From Aquabacterium sp. (GTDB lineage Bacteria; Pseudomonadota; Gammaproteobacteria; Burkholderiales; Burkholderiaceae_C), in contig JAURXM010000131.1 of NCBI GenBank assembly GCA_030654395.1, positions 248,001 to 312,000 on the forward strand: a stretch of 64,000 nt of DNA, read 5' to 3'. Both the position numbers and the translations under genes were made by a program. The notes beneath the pieces were generated by a model. The model did not search any database. It was given only the letters and a program-made list of their open reading frames with translations, and was not told the DNA's origin. The number at the start of each line of letters is the position of its first letter. Position 1 is the stretch's first letter. Shown here piece by piece: positions 37,796-48,196 of this stretch.

Positions 37796-38018
37796 GTGAA
37801 GACCCCTTTGGCGTTGACGATGAAGAAGCGCAAATTGGTTTTGCGCATGCCATCTATGGTGCCGAGGAACCGTCAACCACCCCCCCATTAATTCAATCTC
37901 TGTATTTGTCTTTTAGATAAATGACGCCAAATTAAGGGAATATATGTACATATAAAGTTGTATTAAACACAGGGAATACACTGCCTTAGTAGTTACCCCA
38001 GAATGTTTTGAACTCATA
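37796..38018. other. Intergenic region between copies D and E
   Basis: Non-coding, AT-rich towards copy E. Holds the upstream region of copy D: a G7 tract on the minus strand (37886-37880) and a CGGCAC motif (37864-37859). No gene seen. Confidence 0.5.
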
Positions 38019-38067
38019 AAAAATCCTGCTAACAGCAGGCGCTTTGTGCGCACCACCGTTGCAGGAT
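38019..38067 (-). terminator. Rho-independent terminator of copy E
   Basis: On the minus strand CCTGCT/AGCAGG (38039-38034, 38030-38025) forms the terminal stem, followed by ATTTTTTATG. A longer ATCCTGC/GCAGGAT pairing (38023-38029 with 38061-38067) encloses it. A hairpin GGCCTGA/TCAGGCC (38076-38092) sits between it and the stop codon. Confidence 0.8.
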
Positions 38068-38111
38068 CATGATCAGGCCTGAAACTCAGGCCCACTCAAA
38101 CCACACCATAT

Positions 38112-38792
38112 TCAGGGCGTGTAAGGTGTCGTTGAAGCAGCAGGCGACCGCTTTGCCAGTGAGATATCTTGCGTCAAGGTACCAAAGGTCGTGATGGAGT
38201 CCAGTGCAGCCTTCAAAGCCGCATCCAAAGCCAATGATTTTTTCATTGTCAAATTGGCCTCTGGGGTCAGGGTTAACTGGTCCAGTACTTCATGACCCGT
38301 GATCGACAGTGGGAATTTGTACTTCAGGCCCAACGGGGTTGCCACGTTGAAATTGTACAGAGGGGCTTGAGCGACAGTCACACTACCCAAAGTGGTGGTG
38401 TCGGCCAGCACTTGCTTGGTGGCGTAGTTGATCGTGAAGTTAGCCACGACCAAGCCAACCGTGCCAAGGCCACGCGCGACGCGGGTGATTTTCAGGGCAG
38501 AACCCTTGGCATCACCAGAGGCAATTTTCAGCGTGTTGCTGATCGTGATCGAGGTGATAGGGAAGCTGTAAGCGCCTGGTGCGCCTTCAATGCCAACGGA
38601 TGCAGCGTTACCCAGGGGGGTTACGGTCACGCCGCCGGCATCAAAAGCGTCTTGCGCTTCTTGCGAGAAAGCTTGTACTGAATTGGCCATCAAGCCATTG
38701 GCGGCAATGGTCAGTGCTTGTGCAGAGGTGCCCACTGCGACCAACGAAACGGCGACGGCGAGGGAACGAAAGGTCAAAGACGAAACTTGCAT
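38112..38792 (-). CDS. Tandem secreted family, copy E
   Basis: 226 aa from ATG 38792. Signal peptide SLAVAVSLVAVGTSAQA. Landmarks: LTIAANGLMANSVQAFSQE, GGVTVTPLGNAA, YSFPITSITISNTLKIASG, LGLKYKFPLSITGHEVLDQL, TFGTLTQDISL. It ends TPYTP, two residues short of the TPYTPAP of copies C and D. No cysteine. First copy in the direction of transcription and nearest the ilvC terminator. Confidence 0.85.
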   Translation of the reverse strand: MQVSSLTFRSLAVAVSLVAVGTSAQALTIAANGLMANSVQAFSQEAQDAFDAGGVTVTPLGNAASVGIEGAPGAYSFPITSITISNTLKIASGDAKGSALKITRVARGLGTVGLVVANFTINYATKQVLADTTTLGSVTVAQAPLYNFNVATPLGLKYKFPLSITGHEVLDQLTLTPEANLTMKKSLALDAALKAALDSITTFGTLTQDISLAKRSPAASTTPYTP

Positions 38793-38986
38793 GCTGGTGT
38801 CCTATGAGTTGAGATCAACTGAATGCTGATCGGTATAAGTGCAACGCATATCGTTATCCAAACAAACCACTTGCACCCCCCGCAAATAAGGGGCTGATTC
38901 GCCACGAGTGGTGTCAAATACGTCAAAACAAGGGAAACCATCAGGGTGGGTTCCCGTGCTAAGCCCACGGGATAACACCGACCAAG

Positions 38987-39019
38987 AAAAAGCCGCCAGG
39001 CTTGCACCTCGGCGGCTTT
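38987..39019 (-). terminator. Rho-independent terminator of the ilv operon
   Basis: 9-bp stem AAAGCCGCC (38989-38997) / GGCGGCTTT (39011-39019), 13-nt loop, T-tract on the minus strand; 40 nt beyond the ilvC stop. Confidence 0.85.
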
Positions 39020-39058
39020 GAAACTCCATCAGAACCGGCACACAGGCCGGCACGCTGA

Positions 39059-40141
<1,083 letters not shown>

Positions 40142-40161
40142 TTAAACGACTGCGTAGTCAG

Positions 40162-40653
40162 TCAAGCGCGCAAAATGCGCTCGCCACGACCGATCCCGCT
40201 TGTGCCGGTGCGTGCAGTTTCTAGAATGACAGCACGGTCAATGGCCTCAATAAAGGCATCAAGCTTGGCCGCATCACCCGTCAATTCAATGGTGTAGGTC
40301 TTATCCGTCACATCGACAATGCGGCCACGGAAAATATCCGCCATGCGCTTCATCTCGTCACGCTCCTTGCCCACAGCACGCACCTTGATGAGCATCAGCT
40401 CACGTTCGGTATACGGGCCTTCAGACAAGTCAACCACCTTGACAACTTCAATCAGGCGATTGAGGTGTTTGGTGATTTGTTCGATGACCTCGTCAGAGCC
40501 TGTCGTCACGATGGTCATGCGTGACAGGGATGGATCTTCGGTTGTGGCAACAGTCAAGCTCTCGATGTTGTAACCACGGGCAGAGAACAAACCCACCACA
40601 CGCGACAACGCGCCAGGTTCGTTCTCAAGCAATAGGGCAATGATGTGTTTCAT
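40162..40653 (-). CDS. ilvH: Acetolactate synthase small (regulatory) subunit
   Basis: 163 aa with an N-terminal ACT domain (HIIALLLENEPGALSRVVGLF) that binds valine for feedback inhibition, and the C-terminal ALS_ss_C part (LTGDAAKLDAFIEAI). Binds the large subunit encoded 39 nt upstream. Confidence 0.97.
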   Translation of the reverse strand: MKHIIALLLENEPGALSRVVGLFSARGYNIESLTVATTEDPSLSRMTIVTTGSDEVIEQITKHLNRLIEVVKVVDLSEGPYTERELMLIKVRAVGKERDEMKRMADIFRGRIVDVTDKTYTIELTGDAAKLDAFIEAIDRAVILETARTGTSGIGRGERILRA

Positions 40654-40692
40654 AAGTGGGATTCAGGTTGTCCAGCCGAGTAGGGGCGCAGA

Positions 40693-42474
40693 TCACAGGT
40701 CTTCAGAGCCCAGCAACATCTCGGAGATGCCCTGCCCCGCTTTCACCATCGGCCAAACGTTTTCTGTCGGGTCGGTGCGGATGTCCAAGAACACCGTGCG
40801 GTCCTTGAGCTTGATGGCCTCGCGCAGCGCCCCCTCCACATCGGATGGGCGCTCAATCAACAAACCAACGTGGCCATAAGCCTCGGCCAGCTTGACGAAG
40901 TCAGGCAACGCGTCCATATAACTGTGCGAATAACGGCCGCCGTAGTCCAACTGCTGCCACTGACGCACCATACCCAGGTAGCGGTTATTGAGTGAAATGA
41001 CCTTGACTGGCGTTCGATACTGCAAGCAGGTAGACAGCTCCTGAATGCACATCTGGATCGAACCTTCACCGGTGATGCAAAACACATCAGCATCAGGTTT
41101 GGCCAGCTTGATACCCATGGCGTAAGGCAAGCCCACACCCATGGTGCCCAAGCCACCGGAATTGATCCAACGACGCGGCTCTTCAAACTTGCTGTACTGG
41201 GCCGCGAACATCTGGTGTTGGCCCACGTCTGAGGTGATGTAGTAGTCCGTACCACGTGTCAGCTCGGCCAGTTTCTCGACCACGTACTGAGGCTTGATCA
41301 CCTCGTCCGAGGTTTTGTACTTCAAGCAATCGCGCTTTTTCCACTCGTTGACTTGGTTCCACCAAGTGGCAATCGCATGCTGATCCGGCTTGATCTGCGA
41401 CTCTTTGATTTGCGCAATCATCTCCTGCAGCACATCTTTCACATCGCCCACGATAGGGATGTCGACTTTGACGCGCTTTGAGATCGACGAAGGATCAATA
41501 TCGATGTGGATGATTTTGCGTTCGACTTGGGCAAAGTGTGCAGGGTTACCAATCACACGGTCGTCAAAGCGTGCGCCCACCGCGATCACCACATCGGCGT
41601 TCTGCATGGTCATGTTGGCTTCATAGGTGCCATGCATGCCCAACATACCCAAAAACGTTTTGTCAGACGAGGCAATGGCACCAAGCCCCATCAGGGTGCT
41701 CGTGGTGGGGTAGCCCAACATGTTAACCAACTCACGCAACTCAGCTGAGGCGTTCGCCAAAATCACACCGCCGCCGGTATAGATGTAAGGGCGCTTGGCA
41801 TTTAACAGCAGCTGCACAGCCTTGCGTATCTGACCGCCATGCCCCTTGCGCACGGGGTTGTACGAGCGCATTTCAACCGACTCAGGATAGTGGAAAGCCG
41901 TGGTCTTGAGTGACACATCCTTCGGCACATCAACCACCACCGGGCCTGGGCGGCCAGTGCGGGCAATATAAAAAGCCTTCTTCATGGTCAAAGCCAGATC
42001 GGCCACATCCTTGACCAAGAAGTTGTGCTTAACGATAGGGCGCGTGATGCCCACCGTGTCGCACTCTTGGAAGGCATCAAGGCCGATCGCTGGTGTGGGC
42101 ACCTGACCGGTGATGATCACCATCGGGATGGAGTCCATATAAGCTGTGGCGATACCTGTGATGGCATTGGTCACGCCTGGGCCCGAAGTCACCAAGGCGA
42201 CGCCGACGTCACCCGTCGCACGCGCATAGCCGTCAGCGGCATGCACAGCGGCTTGTTCGTGGCGAACCAGCACGTGCTCAATCGTGTCTTGCTTGTATAG
42301 GGCGTCGTAAATATAAAGTACAGCACCGCCCGGATAGCCCCACATGAACTTGACACCTTCGGCTTGAAGGCAGCGCACGAGGATTTCAGACCCATTGAGG
42401 ATCTCGCCTGAAGCGGCGTGGGGGTGAGCGTCGGCTGTGCCGGCGCGTTTGGCGTCTGCAGGAGACATGTCCAT
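40693..42474 (-). CDS. ilvB: Acetolactate synthase large subunit
   Basis: 593 aa from ATG 42474. ThDP-dependent enzyme of branched-chain amino acid synthesis. ThDP glutamate region [14 protein letters not shown], the PYR domain [18 protein letters not shown], and the metal-ThDP motif [18 protein letters not shown]...[13 protein letters not shown] short N-terminal extension precedes the core. A good sigma70 promoter is seen about 230 nt upstream, giving a long leader. Confidence 0.96.
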   Translation of the reverse strand: MDMSPADAKRAGTADAHPHAASGEILNGSEILVRCLQAEGVKFMWGYPGGAVLYIYDALYKQDTIEHVLVRHEQAAVHAADGYARATGDVGVALVTSGPGVTNAITGIATAYMDSIPMVIITGQVPTPAIGLDAFQECDTVGITRPIVKHNFLVKDVADLALTMKKAFYIARTGRPGPVVVDVPKDVSLKTTAFHYPESVEMRSYNPVRKGHGGQIRKAVQLLLNAKRPYIYTGGGVILANASAELRELVNMLGYPTTSTLMGLGAIASSDKTFLGMLGMHGTYEANMTMQNADVVIAVGARFDDRVIGNPAHFAQVERKIIHIDIDPSSISKRVKVDIPIVGDVKDVLQEMIAQIKESQIKPDQHAIATWWNQVNEWKKRDCLKYKTSDEVIKPQYVVEKLAELTRGTDYYITSDVGQHQMFAAQYSKFEEPRRWINSGGLGTMGVGLPYAMGIKLAKPDADVFCITGEGSIQMCIQELSTCLQYRTPVKVISLNNRYLGMVRQWQQLDYGGRYSHSYMDALPDFVKLAEAYGHVGLLIERPSDVEGALREAIKLKDRTVFLDIRTDPTENVWPMVKAGQGISEMLLGSEDL

Positions 42475-42700
42475 GATGGAAGAACCTTTCCGAATTTCTC
42501 TAACGAAAAACGATCGGTGCCCCTCTACACCAGTACGGCCGTCCCTTGAATCGGTTTGACCGTAACAGCAACACTGCGACAACGGATTGCCGTGTGCTCA
42601 CCCTTGTGAGGCGGATTTGGAGCCTGCGCGGCCTGCCACTGGCGCCTGTTAGGGGATGGGCGTCCAGACTCAGGCCAGATCGAGATGGCGCAAGGCGGAC

Positions 42701-42728
42701 ATTATCGCATCCCTTGAGATCAATTCAA
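42701..42728 (-). promoter_or_regulatory. Predicted sigma70 promoter of ilvBHC
   Basis: On the minus strand TTGAAT (42728-42723), 16-nt spacer, GATAAT (42706-42701). It would give a leader of about 220 nt before ilvB. The rest of the interval (42475-42700) holds no gene I can support. Confidence 0.5.
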
Positions 42729-42762
42729 GCGCCTTGAGTCAATGCCATAATCCAAGGCTAAA

Positions 42763-43371
42763 TTGCCGCCGCTAGGCATCCCGGTTTTGACCCTCTTGCA
42801 CAAGCCCTCTTCAGAAGAAGAATTAAACGAATTCTTGAAAAGCGTTGAGCGGCGTGCGTTCAAACGTGCGGCCTATGCCGTGCGCGACGAGGATGCTGCC
42901 TTGGACATCGTCCAAGATTCGATGATCCGTTTGTCGCAAAGTTATGCAGACCGCCCCGCCAATGAGTGGCCCATGCTTTTTCAGCGCATTTTATCGAATG
43001 CCATGCTGGACTGGTTCCGGCGTCAGAAGGTGCGCAATGCGGTATTCCTGAACATCGGTGACTTAGAGGCGTCGGTCGGGGACGAGGATGGCGATTTCGA
43101 CCTACTGGAATCCCTCAGATCAGACAAATCTGGCACGGAAGGTGCAGAAGACACAGCCAGCCGCGCGGAAATCCTCTCTCAGATCGAGGAAGAAGTAGGC
43201 AAACTACCAACACGTCAACGGGAAGCGTTCCTGATGCGTTACTGGGAGGAGTTGGATGTTGCGGAAACCGCTGCAGCCATGGGGTGCTCAGAGGGCAGCG
43301 TGAAAACGCACTGCTCACGGGCCGTCCACTCACTGTCAAAAGCCCTTCAATCTCGCGGAATCACATTGTGA
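42763..43371 (+). CDS. ECF-type RNA polymerase sigma factor
   Basis: About 202 aa. Sigma region 2 (RRAFKRAAYAVRDEDAALDIVQDSM, then NAMLDWFRRQKVRN) and region 4 (LPTRQREAFLMRYWEELDVAETAAAMGCSEGSVKTH). No ATG fits: the start is TTG at 42763 or another non-ATG codon a few triplets later (TTG 42787). Its stop overlaps the GTG start of the DUF3619 gene (GTGA), so the two are translationally coupled, a common arrangement for a sigma factor and its membrane regulator. Confidence 0.9.
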   Translation: MPPLGIPVLTLLHKPSSEEELNEFLKSVERRAFKRAAYAVRDEDAALDIVQDSMIRLSQSYADRPANEWPMLFQRILSNAMLDWFRRQKVRNAVFLNIGDLEASVGDEDGDFDLLESLRSDKSGTEGAEDTASRAEILSQIEEEVGKLPTRQREAFLMRYWEELDVAETAAAMGCSEGSVKTHCSRAVHSLSKALQSRGITL

Positions 43372-43994
43372 AAACCCAAACGACCAACCCGCTCGCACCG
43401 GCGCACCGCGAGGCTCTGGAAGCCCGCTTTGCCCTGCGCTTGAGTGCGCGCCTGGATCAGGGGACGCAAACAATGCCACACGACATCACGGAGCGTTTGC
43501 GTGTCGCCCGTGAAACCGCCGTCCGCGTTGCACGAGATAATCGCGTCGCAGCACTCACGCCTGCCATCGCGCCAGCAAGCGGAGCCATCACCGGACTGCA
43601 ACCCGTTATGGCAGGCGGCGTCAGTACCGCCAATGGCCTAAGCGGCTGGAGTGAAAGTCGGCAGTCACGTGCACAAAATCACGGTAGACGTCTCGATGAA
43701 AGCCCCACGCATTGGGGTTGGCGCTTTGCGTCGGCCCTGCCCATTTTGGCGCTGGTTGGCGGCCTGTGGGGTATTGCCCAATATTACAAGAGTGAGCAGA
43801 TTCAAGCTGCCACCGAGGTTGACATGGCCTTGTTGACTGACGACCTGCCTCCGGCTGCTTATGCTGATCCTGGCTTCGCTGAGTTCCTGCGCAGCGACAC
43901 CGGCCCTACAGTTCGATCCTTGGATGCGCCGCCACCTGAAGTCGATGGTGATCTCAGTACAACGGAAACCGCCCCAGCATCCGTCACACCCTGA
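43368..43994 (+). CDS. DUF3619 single-span membrane protein
   Basis: 208 aa from GTG 43368, overlapping the sigma factor stop. Cytoplasmic-looking N-terminal part of about 115 residues (EARFALRLSARLDQG, ITERLRVARETAVR), one membrane segment at about 118-137 (FASALPILALVGGLWGIAQYY) and an acidic extracytoplasmic tail (LLTDDLPPAAYADPGFAEFL). The topology and coupling resemble an anti-sigma factor, but this is inference; the family has no assigned function. Confidence 0.85.
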   Translation: MKTQTTNPLAPAHREALEARFALRLSARLDQGTQTMPHDITERLRVARETAVRVARDNRVAALTPAIAPASGAITGLQPVMAGGVSTANGLSGWSESRQSRAQNHGRRLDESPTHWGWRFASALPILALVGGLWGIAQYYKSEQIQAATEVDMALLTDDLPPAAYADPGFAEFLRSDTGPTVRSLDAPPPEVDGDLSTTETAPASVTP

Positions 43995-44012
43995 CGCGAT
44001 CAAGTGCTATAT

Positions 44013-44804
44013 ATGACTACGCCCCGACTCCATCGCGCCAGCTCACTGACCTTGTTGACTTTGTTGACATTGGGCTTGGTGGCGCTGGCGTCGAGGTCGG
44101 CTGAGGCTGGTGATAAACCTGCCCCACCTCACATGGTCTCGGCCGCTGCGTCCAGCCCACTGAAGCTGACCTCGGGGCCGACTTGGGCTGAGCTGCAACC
44201 TGGGCAACGCGCCATATTGCAATCTCTGGCTGGCCACTGGTCAACCATGGATGACGCAGGCAGGGACAAGTGGGTGAATGTCGCCAACCGATTCCCACAC
44301 CTCAGTCCCGCTGAAAAACAGCGCATGCAAGAGCGAATGGGGCAATGGGCCAAACTCCCCACGCAGGAGAGAGGTGAGGCCCGTTTGCGCTTCCAGCAAA
44401 CACGCCAACTGAGCACAGATGAGCGACAGCAAAAATGGGCTGCGTATCAAGCACTGCCTGAACAAGATCGACAAGATCTGACTCGCTTGGCACAGCGCAA
44501 GGCTAAAACGGTGTATTTGGCTTCCAACATCTCAGGGCCAAGAGAGGCCAAGCAGTCATTGCCCCCTGCACCGCCAACCCCTACCAGTGTGGCAGCTGCA
44601 CTGGTCAAAACGGGCGCGGGTGCCACAACCAGTCTGATCACTCAGCGCCCCACCCCACCTTTGCACCAACATGCAGGCTTACCCAAAATAACCGCCACAA
44701 CAGGTTTTGTCGATCCTGTGACTTTGCTTCCCAAAAAAGGTGCGCAAGGTGCCGCCATGGCAGCGTTACCTCAAGCGCCATCATCCCAAGCCACAGGCCA
44801 TTGA
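44013..44804 (+). CDS. DUF3106 exported protein
   Basis: 263 aa from ATG 44013. Signal peptide LTLLTLLTLGLVALASRSAEA, then a DUF3106 region of Leu/Pro and Trp-rich helical repeats: WAELQPGQRAILQSLAGHW, KWVNVANRFPHLSPAEKQRM, RFQQTRQLSTDERQQKWAAY. A Pro/Ala/Thr-rich tail follows. Periplasmic. It follows DUF3619 by 18 nt. The Leu-x-Pro repeat layout recalls periplasmic stress-sensing CpxP/Spy-like helical proteins, without a recognised motif. Confidence 0.85.
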   Translation: MTTPRLHRASSLTLLTLLTLGLVALASRSAEAGDKPAPPHMVSAAASSPLKLTSGPTWAELQPGQRAILQSLAGHWSTMDDAGRDKWVNVANRFPHLSPAEKQRMQERMGQWAKLPTQERGEARLRFQQTRQLSTDERQQKWAAYQALPEQDRQDLTRLAQRKAKTVYLASNISGPREAKQSLPPAPPTPTSVAAALVKTGAGATTSLITQRPTPPLHQHAGLPKITATTGFVDPVTLLPKKGAQGAAMAALPQAPSSQATGH

Positions 44805-44822
44805 TCGACACCGCCCCCTGAC

Positions 44823-45389
44823 ATGACGGCCACATCTGAGCAAGCGCCCGTAGGCCTGAGTCTCCATACCTGCATCAAACGTGCTCAAAGCACAGCGCCA
44901 GCACTGCGCAGACGCCTAGCAGCCTTCGTGTATGAGGGTGTTTTGCTTTTTGGTTTGCTGATGGTCGTTGGTGGCATTTACTCCGTGATCACCAACCAGA
45001 GGCACGGCATGCATGGCCGGGAGGGCATGATGTCCACCGTTTTTTTGGCCTTGTCTCTGTATTTCATGTGGTTCTGGACGCATGGCGGTCAAACTCTCGC
45101 CATGAGGACGTGGCACCTGCGCTTGGTCTCAGCCCAAGGCTTGCCTTTGAGCTTAGGGCAAGCCTTCAAGCGCTATTTGCTGTCTTGGCTGTGGTTGATG
45201 CCGCCATGGATAGGCGCTTGGATGGCGGGCTGGCAACAATCAAAGTGGGTATATGGCGCCATGCTCATCTGGATATTGATATTCTCGTTGCTGACGCGCT
45301 TGTTGCCTCAGAATCAATTCCTGCACGATGCCATTTGTGGCACACGTCTCATTGATACGCGCCCCGACTTAGCGAGCCCCTCACCATGA
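44823..45389 (+). CDS. RDD-family membrane protein
   Basis: 188 aa. RDD signature at the start (APALRRRLAAFVYEGVLLFGL), then further membrane segments (MSTVFLALSLYFMWFWTHGG, FKRYLLSWLWLMPPWIGAWM, YGAMLIWILIFSLL). Its stop overlaps the ATG of the LOG gene (ATGA). Function of the family is unclear. Confidence 0.92.
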   Translation: MTATSEQAPVGLSLHTCIKRAQSTAPALRRRLAAFVYEGVLLFGLLMVVGGIYSVITNQRHGMHGREGMMSTVFLALSLYFMWFWTHGGQTLAMRTWHLRLVSAQGLPLSLGQAFKRYLLSWLWLMPPWIGAWMAGWQQSKWVYGAMLIWILIFSLLTRLLPQNQFLHDAICGTRLIDTRPDLASPSP

Positions 45390-46000
45390 CGCTGTCCCTT
45401 TGTGTGTATTGCGGCTCACGCGACGGCAACGACCCTGCGCACATCGCTGCCGCCCGCGAGGTAGGCCGGCAAATTGGTCAACGTGGCTGGCGCTTGGTAT
45501 ACGGCGGCGGTAGCACTGGGCTCATGGGCGAGGTTGCCAATGCTGCGCTGGCCCATGGCGCATCCGTGATCGGCGTCATCCCTCAGCGTCTCATCGAGAA
45601 AGAGTTGGGGCACGGCGGCGTCACCGAGCTGCAAATTGTCGACAGCATGCACGATCGCAAGCACAAGATGGCCATGCAGTCGGATGCCTTTATCGCCCTA
45701 CCCGGCGGCATTGGCACCATGGAGGAGATCTTCGAGGTCTGGACATGGCGCCAACTAGGCTTTCACCGCAAGGCGCTCGGTCTGTTGAATGTCGCTGGCT
45801 ATTACGACGAGCTGCTGCGCTTCATTGATCGCAGCCGAGACAGTGGCTTCTTGTGGCCGGACGTGCAGGAGCTGCTGCTCGTTGACACCGCCATCACGCC
45901 ACTGCTTGACCGCATAGAAGATGAGTTCGCGCGGCTCAAAGCGCAAACGCCACCCGACCAAGTTGAACCCGGCCCCGGTGGCATCGCCATAGAGATTTAA
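45386..46000 (+). CDS. LOG/TIGR00730-family protein (probable nucleotide phosphoribohydrolase)
   Basis: 204 aa Rossmann-like protein. Signatures GGGSTGLMGEVANAA and PGGIGTMEEIFEVWTWRQLG. Homologues are cytokinin riboside 5'-monophosphate phosphoribohydrolases; in bacteria without cytokinins the likely activity is AMP/nucleotide N-glycosidase. Coupled to the RDD gene. Convergent with glnB, with 4 nt between the stops. Confidence 0.93.
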   Translation: MTLSLCVYCGSRDGNDPAHIAAAREVGRQIGQRGWRLVYGGGSTGLMGEVANAALAHGASVIGVIPQRLIEKELGHGGVTELQIVDSMHDRKHKMAMQSDAFIALPGGIGTMEEIFEVWTWRQLGFHRKALGLLNVAGYYDELLRFIDRSRDSGFLWPDVQELLLVDTAITPLLDRIEDEFARLKAQTPPDQVEPGPGGIAIEI

Positions 46001-46004
46001 ACGA

Positions 46005-46427
<423 letters not shown>

Positions 46428-46455
46428 TTATGTACGTGAATATCTCTAAAGACAC

Positions 46456-48165
46456 TCAGGCTCGAAAACGTGATGTGATCGGATAGCGCCAATCGCGGCC
46501 AAAAGCCCGGTGGGTAATACGGATGCCAATGGGCGCTTGACGTCTTTTGTATTCGTTGATCTTGATGAGCCGCGTGACTTTGTCCACATCGGCCCGGTTA
46601 AATCCAGCGCCAATGATGTCCTCAATGGACTGATCAAGCTCCATATAGCGCTCCAAAATGGCATCAAGCACATCATATTCTGGCAAGCTGTCTTGGTCGG
46701 TTTGATCAGGGCGCAGCTCTGCCGAAGGCGGTCGGGTGATGATGCGTGAGGGTATGGGCTCGACCTGCCCCGCCAGCGCGGCTTGCTCATTGCGCCAGCG
46801 TGACAGGCGATAGACAAGCGTTTTGGCCAAATCTTTGATAACAGCAAAGCCACCTGCCATGTCGCCATACAGTGTGCAGTAGCCCGTGGCCAACTCGCTT
46901 TTATTGCCAGTGGTCAACACGATGGCGCCTGTTTTATTAGACAAGGCCATCAACAAGGTGCCACGGATGCGGGCTTGGATGTTCTCTTCGGTCGTGTCCT
47001 CGACCCGGCCAACGAACAGCGGCGCGAGCGACTTGTTGAAGTCGTTAAACATGGGGGCAATGGCGATTTCATCATGGCGCACACCCAATCGATCGGCCAT
47101 GTCTTTGGCATCAATCCATGAGATGTCGGCGGTATAGGGCGATGGCATCATCACCGTCCTGACCTTGTCTGCGCCCAGTGCGTCTACGGCGATCGCCAGG
47201 ACCAAGGCCGAATCAATGCCCCCAGACAAGCCAATAAGGGCTTGCGGAAAGCCATTTTTACCCAAGTAATCGCGGACACCGCATACCAGCGCAGCCCAGA
47301 TTTCGGCCTCAGGTGACAACTCGGGTGCCAGTAGCCCCTTGATCTGACCTTGAGGGAGCAGACTCAAATGCAGGGTCGCCACTTCAAAACTGCTTGCCCG
47401 TGCAGCCACTCGGCCCTGAGCATCGACGGCGAATGAGGCGCCGTCAAACACGACCTCATCTTGCCCGCCCACCATGTGCGCGTAGACCAGCGGCATGCCC
47501 AGCGCCTGAGCCCGCTCGGACATGCGTGCCTCGCGCTCCGCACGCTTACCTGCGTGGTAGGGCGAGGCATTGATGACGACCAAGGCTTGGGCGCCCTGCG
47601 CTGCTGCAGCTTGCGCGGGCTCTTCAAACCACGCGTCTTCGCAGATGAGCAGGCCCACGCGCCAACCCATGATGTCGCACACCACAGGGCCTAAACCAGC
47701 TTCTCTGCCGCCGACGAAATAGCGTCTTTCGTCGAACACTTGGTAGTTAGGTAGCTCTCGTTTGGCATAGCTCGCCACGATCTGGCCGCCTCGGATCAGG
47801 CTGGCGGCGTTCAAGCGACGCGATACTGCCCACGATCTGGTCCGCACGTCATCACCCGGCCCGGCCAAGGGGTGACCCAATACCAGGTGCAAGTCGGGCA
47901 GGTCAGACAGCTGTTGCGCGATATACCCAACAGCATCCTCACACGCTTGCATGAACGCGGGCCGCAGCAACAGATCTTCAGGTGGGTAGCCGCACAAGGC
48001 CATTTCAGGCGTGACGACCAAACGCGCGCCATCAGCGTAGGCTTGGCGGCTGGCGTTGATGATGTCTTGGGCGTTGCCCATCAGGTCACCGACAATCGGG
48101 TTCAATTGCAGCAAGGCTACTTCGAGCGCATGAGCGGGAGGGGTGGCAGACGACACGGCATTCAT
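46456..48165 (-). CDS. nadE: Glutamine-dependent NAD+ synthetase
   Basis: 569 aa from ATG 48165. N-terminal nitrilase-fold glutaminase (E in VTPEMALCGYPPEDLL, K in SYAKRELPNYQVFDE, Cys in LLICEDAWFEE) and C-terminal synthetase with PP-loop GLSGGIDSALVLAIAVDALG, then NKSELATGYCTLYGDMAGGF. Makes NAD from deamido-NAD, ATP and glutamine. This intact gene explains how the NAD synthase remnant at 23.5-24.3 kb could decay. Its ATG overlaps a possible ATG of the divergent GNAT gene. Confidence 0.97.
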   Translation of the reverse strand: MNAVSSATPPAHALEVALLQLNPIVGDLMGNAQDIINASRQAYADGARLVVTPEMALCGYPPEDLLLRPAFMQACEDAVGYIAQQLSDLPDLHLVLGHPLAGPGDDVRTRSWAVSRRLNAASLIRGGQIVASYAKRELPNYQVFDERRYFVGGREAGLGPVVCDIMGWRVGLLICEDAWFEEPAQAAAAQGAQALVVINASPYHAGKRAEREARMSERAQALGMPLVYAHMVGGQDEVVFDGASFAVDAQGRVAARASSFEVATLHLSLLPQGQIKGLLAPELSPEAEIWAALVCGVRDYLGKNGFPQALIGLSGGIDSALVLAIAVDALGADKVRTVMMPSPYTADISWIDAKDMADRLGVRHDEIAIAPMFNDFNKSLAPLFVGRVEDTTEENIQARIRGTLLMALSNKTGAIVLTTGNKSELATGYCTLYGDMAGGFAVIKDLAKTLVYRLSRWRNEQAALAGQVEPIPSRIITRPPSAELRPDQTDQDSLPEYDVLDAILERYMELDQSIEDIIGAGFNRADVDKVTRLIKINEYKRRQAPIGIRITHRAFGRDWRYPITSRFRA

Positions 48166-48196
48166 GGACAAGAATCAATCAAAAGACGCGAACTCG

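Noticed and set aside
42673..42703. Ten-codon reading frame with three Leu (MSALRHLDLA) upstream of ilvB, as an attenuator leader peptide
   Set aside because: Its ATG overlaps the predicted -10 hexamer, so it would lie before the transcript start; no clear terminator/antiterminator pair follows.
43013..43371. Minus-strand frames under the sigma factor region
   Set aside because: Shadows only; the plus strand has sigma regions 2 and 4.
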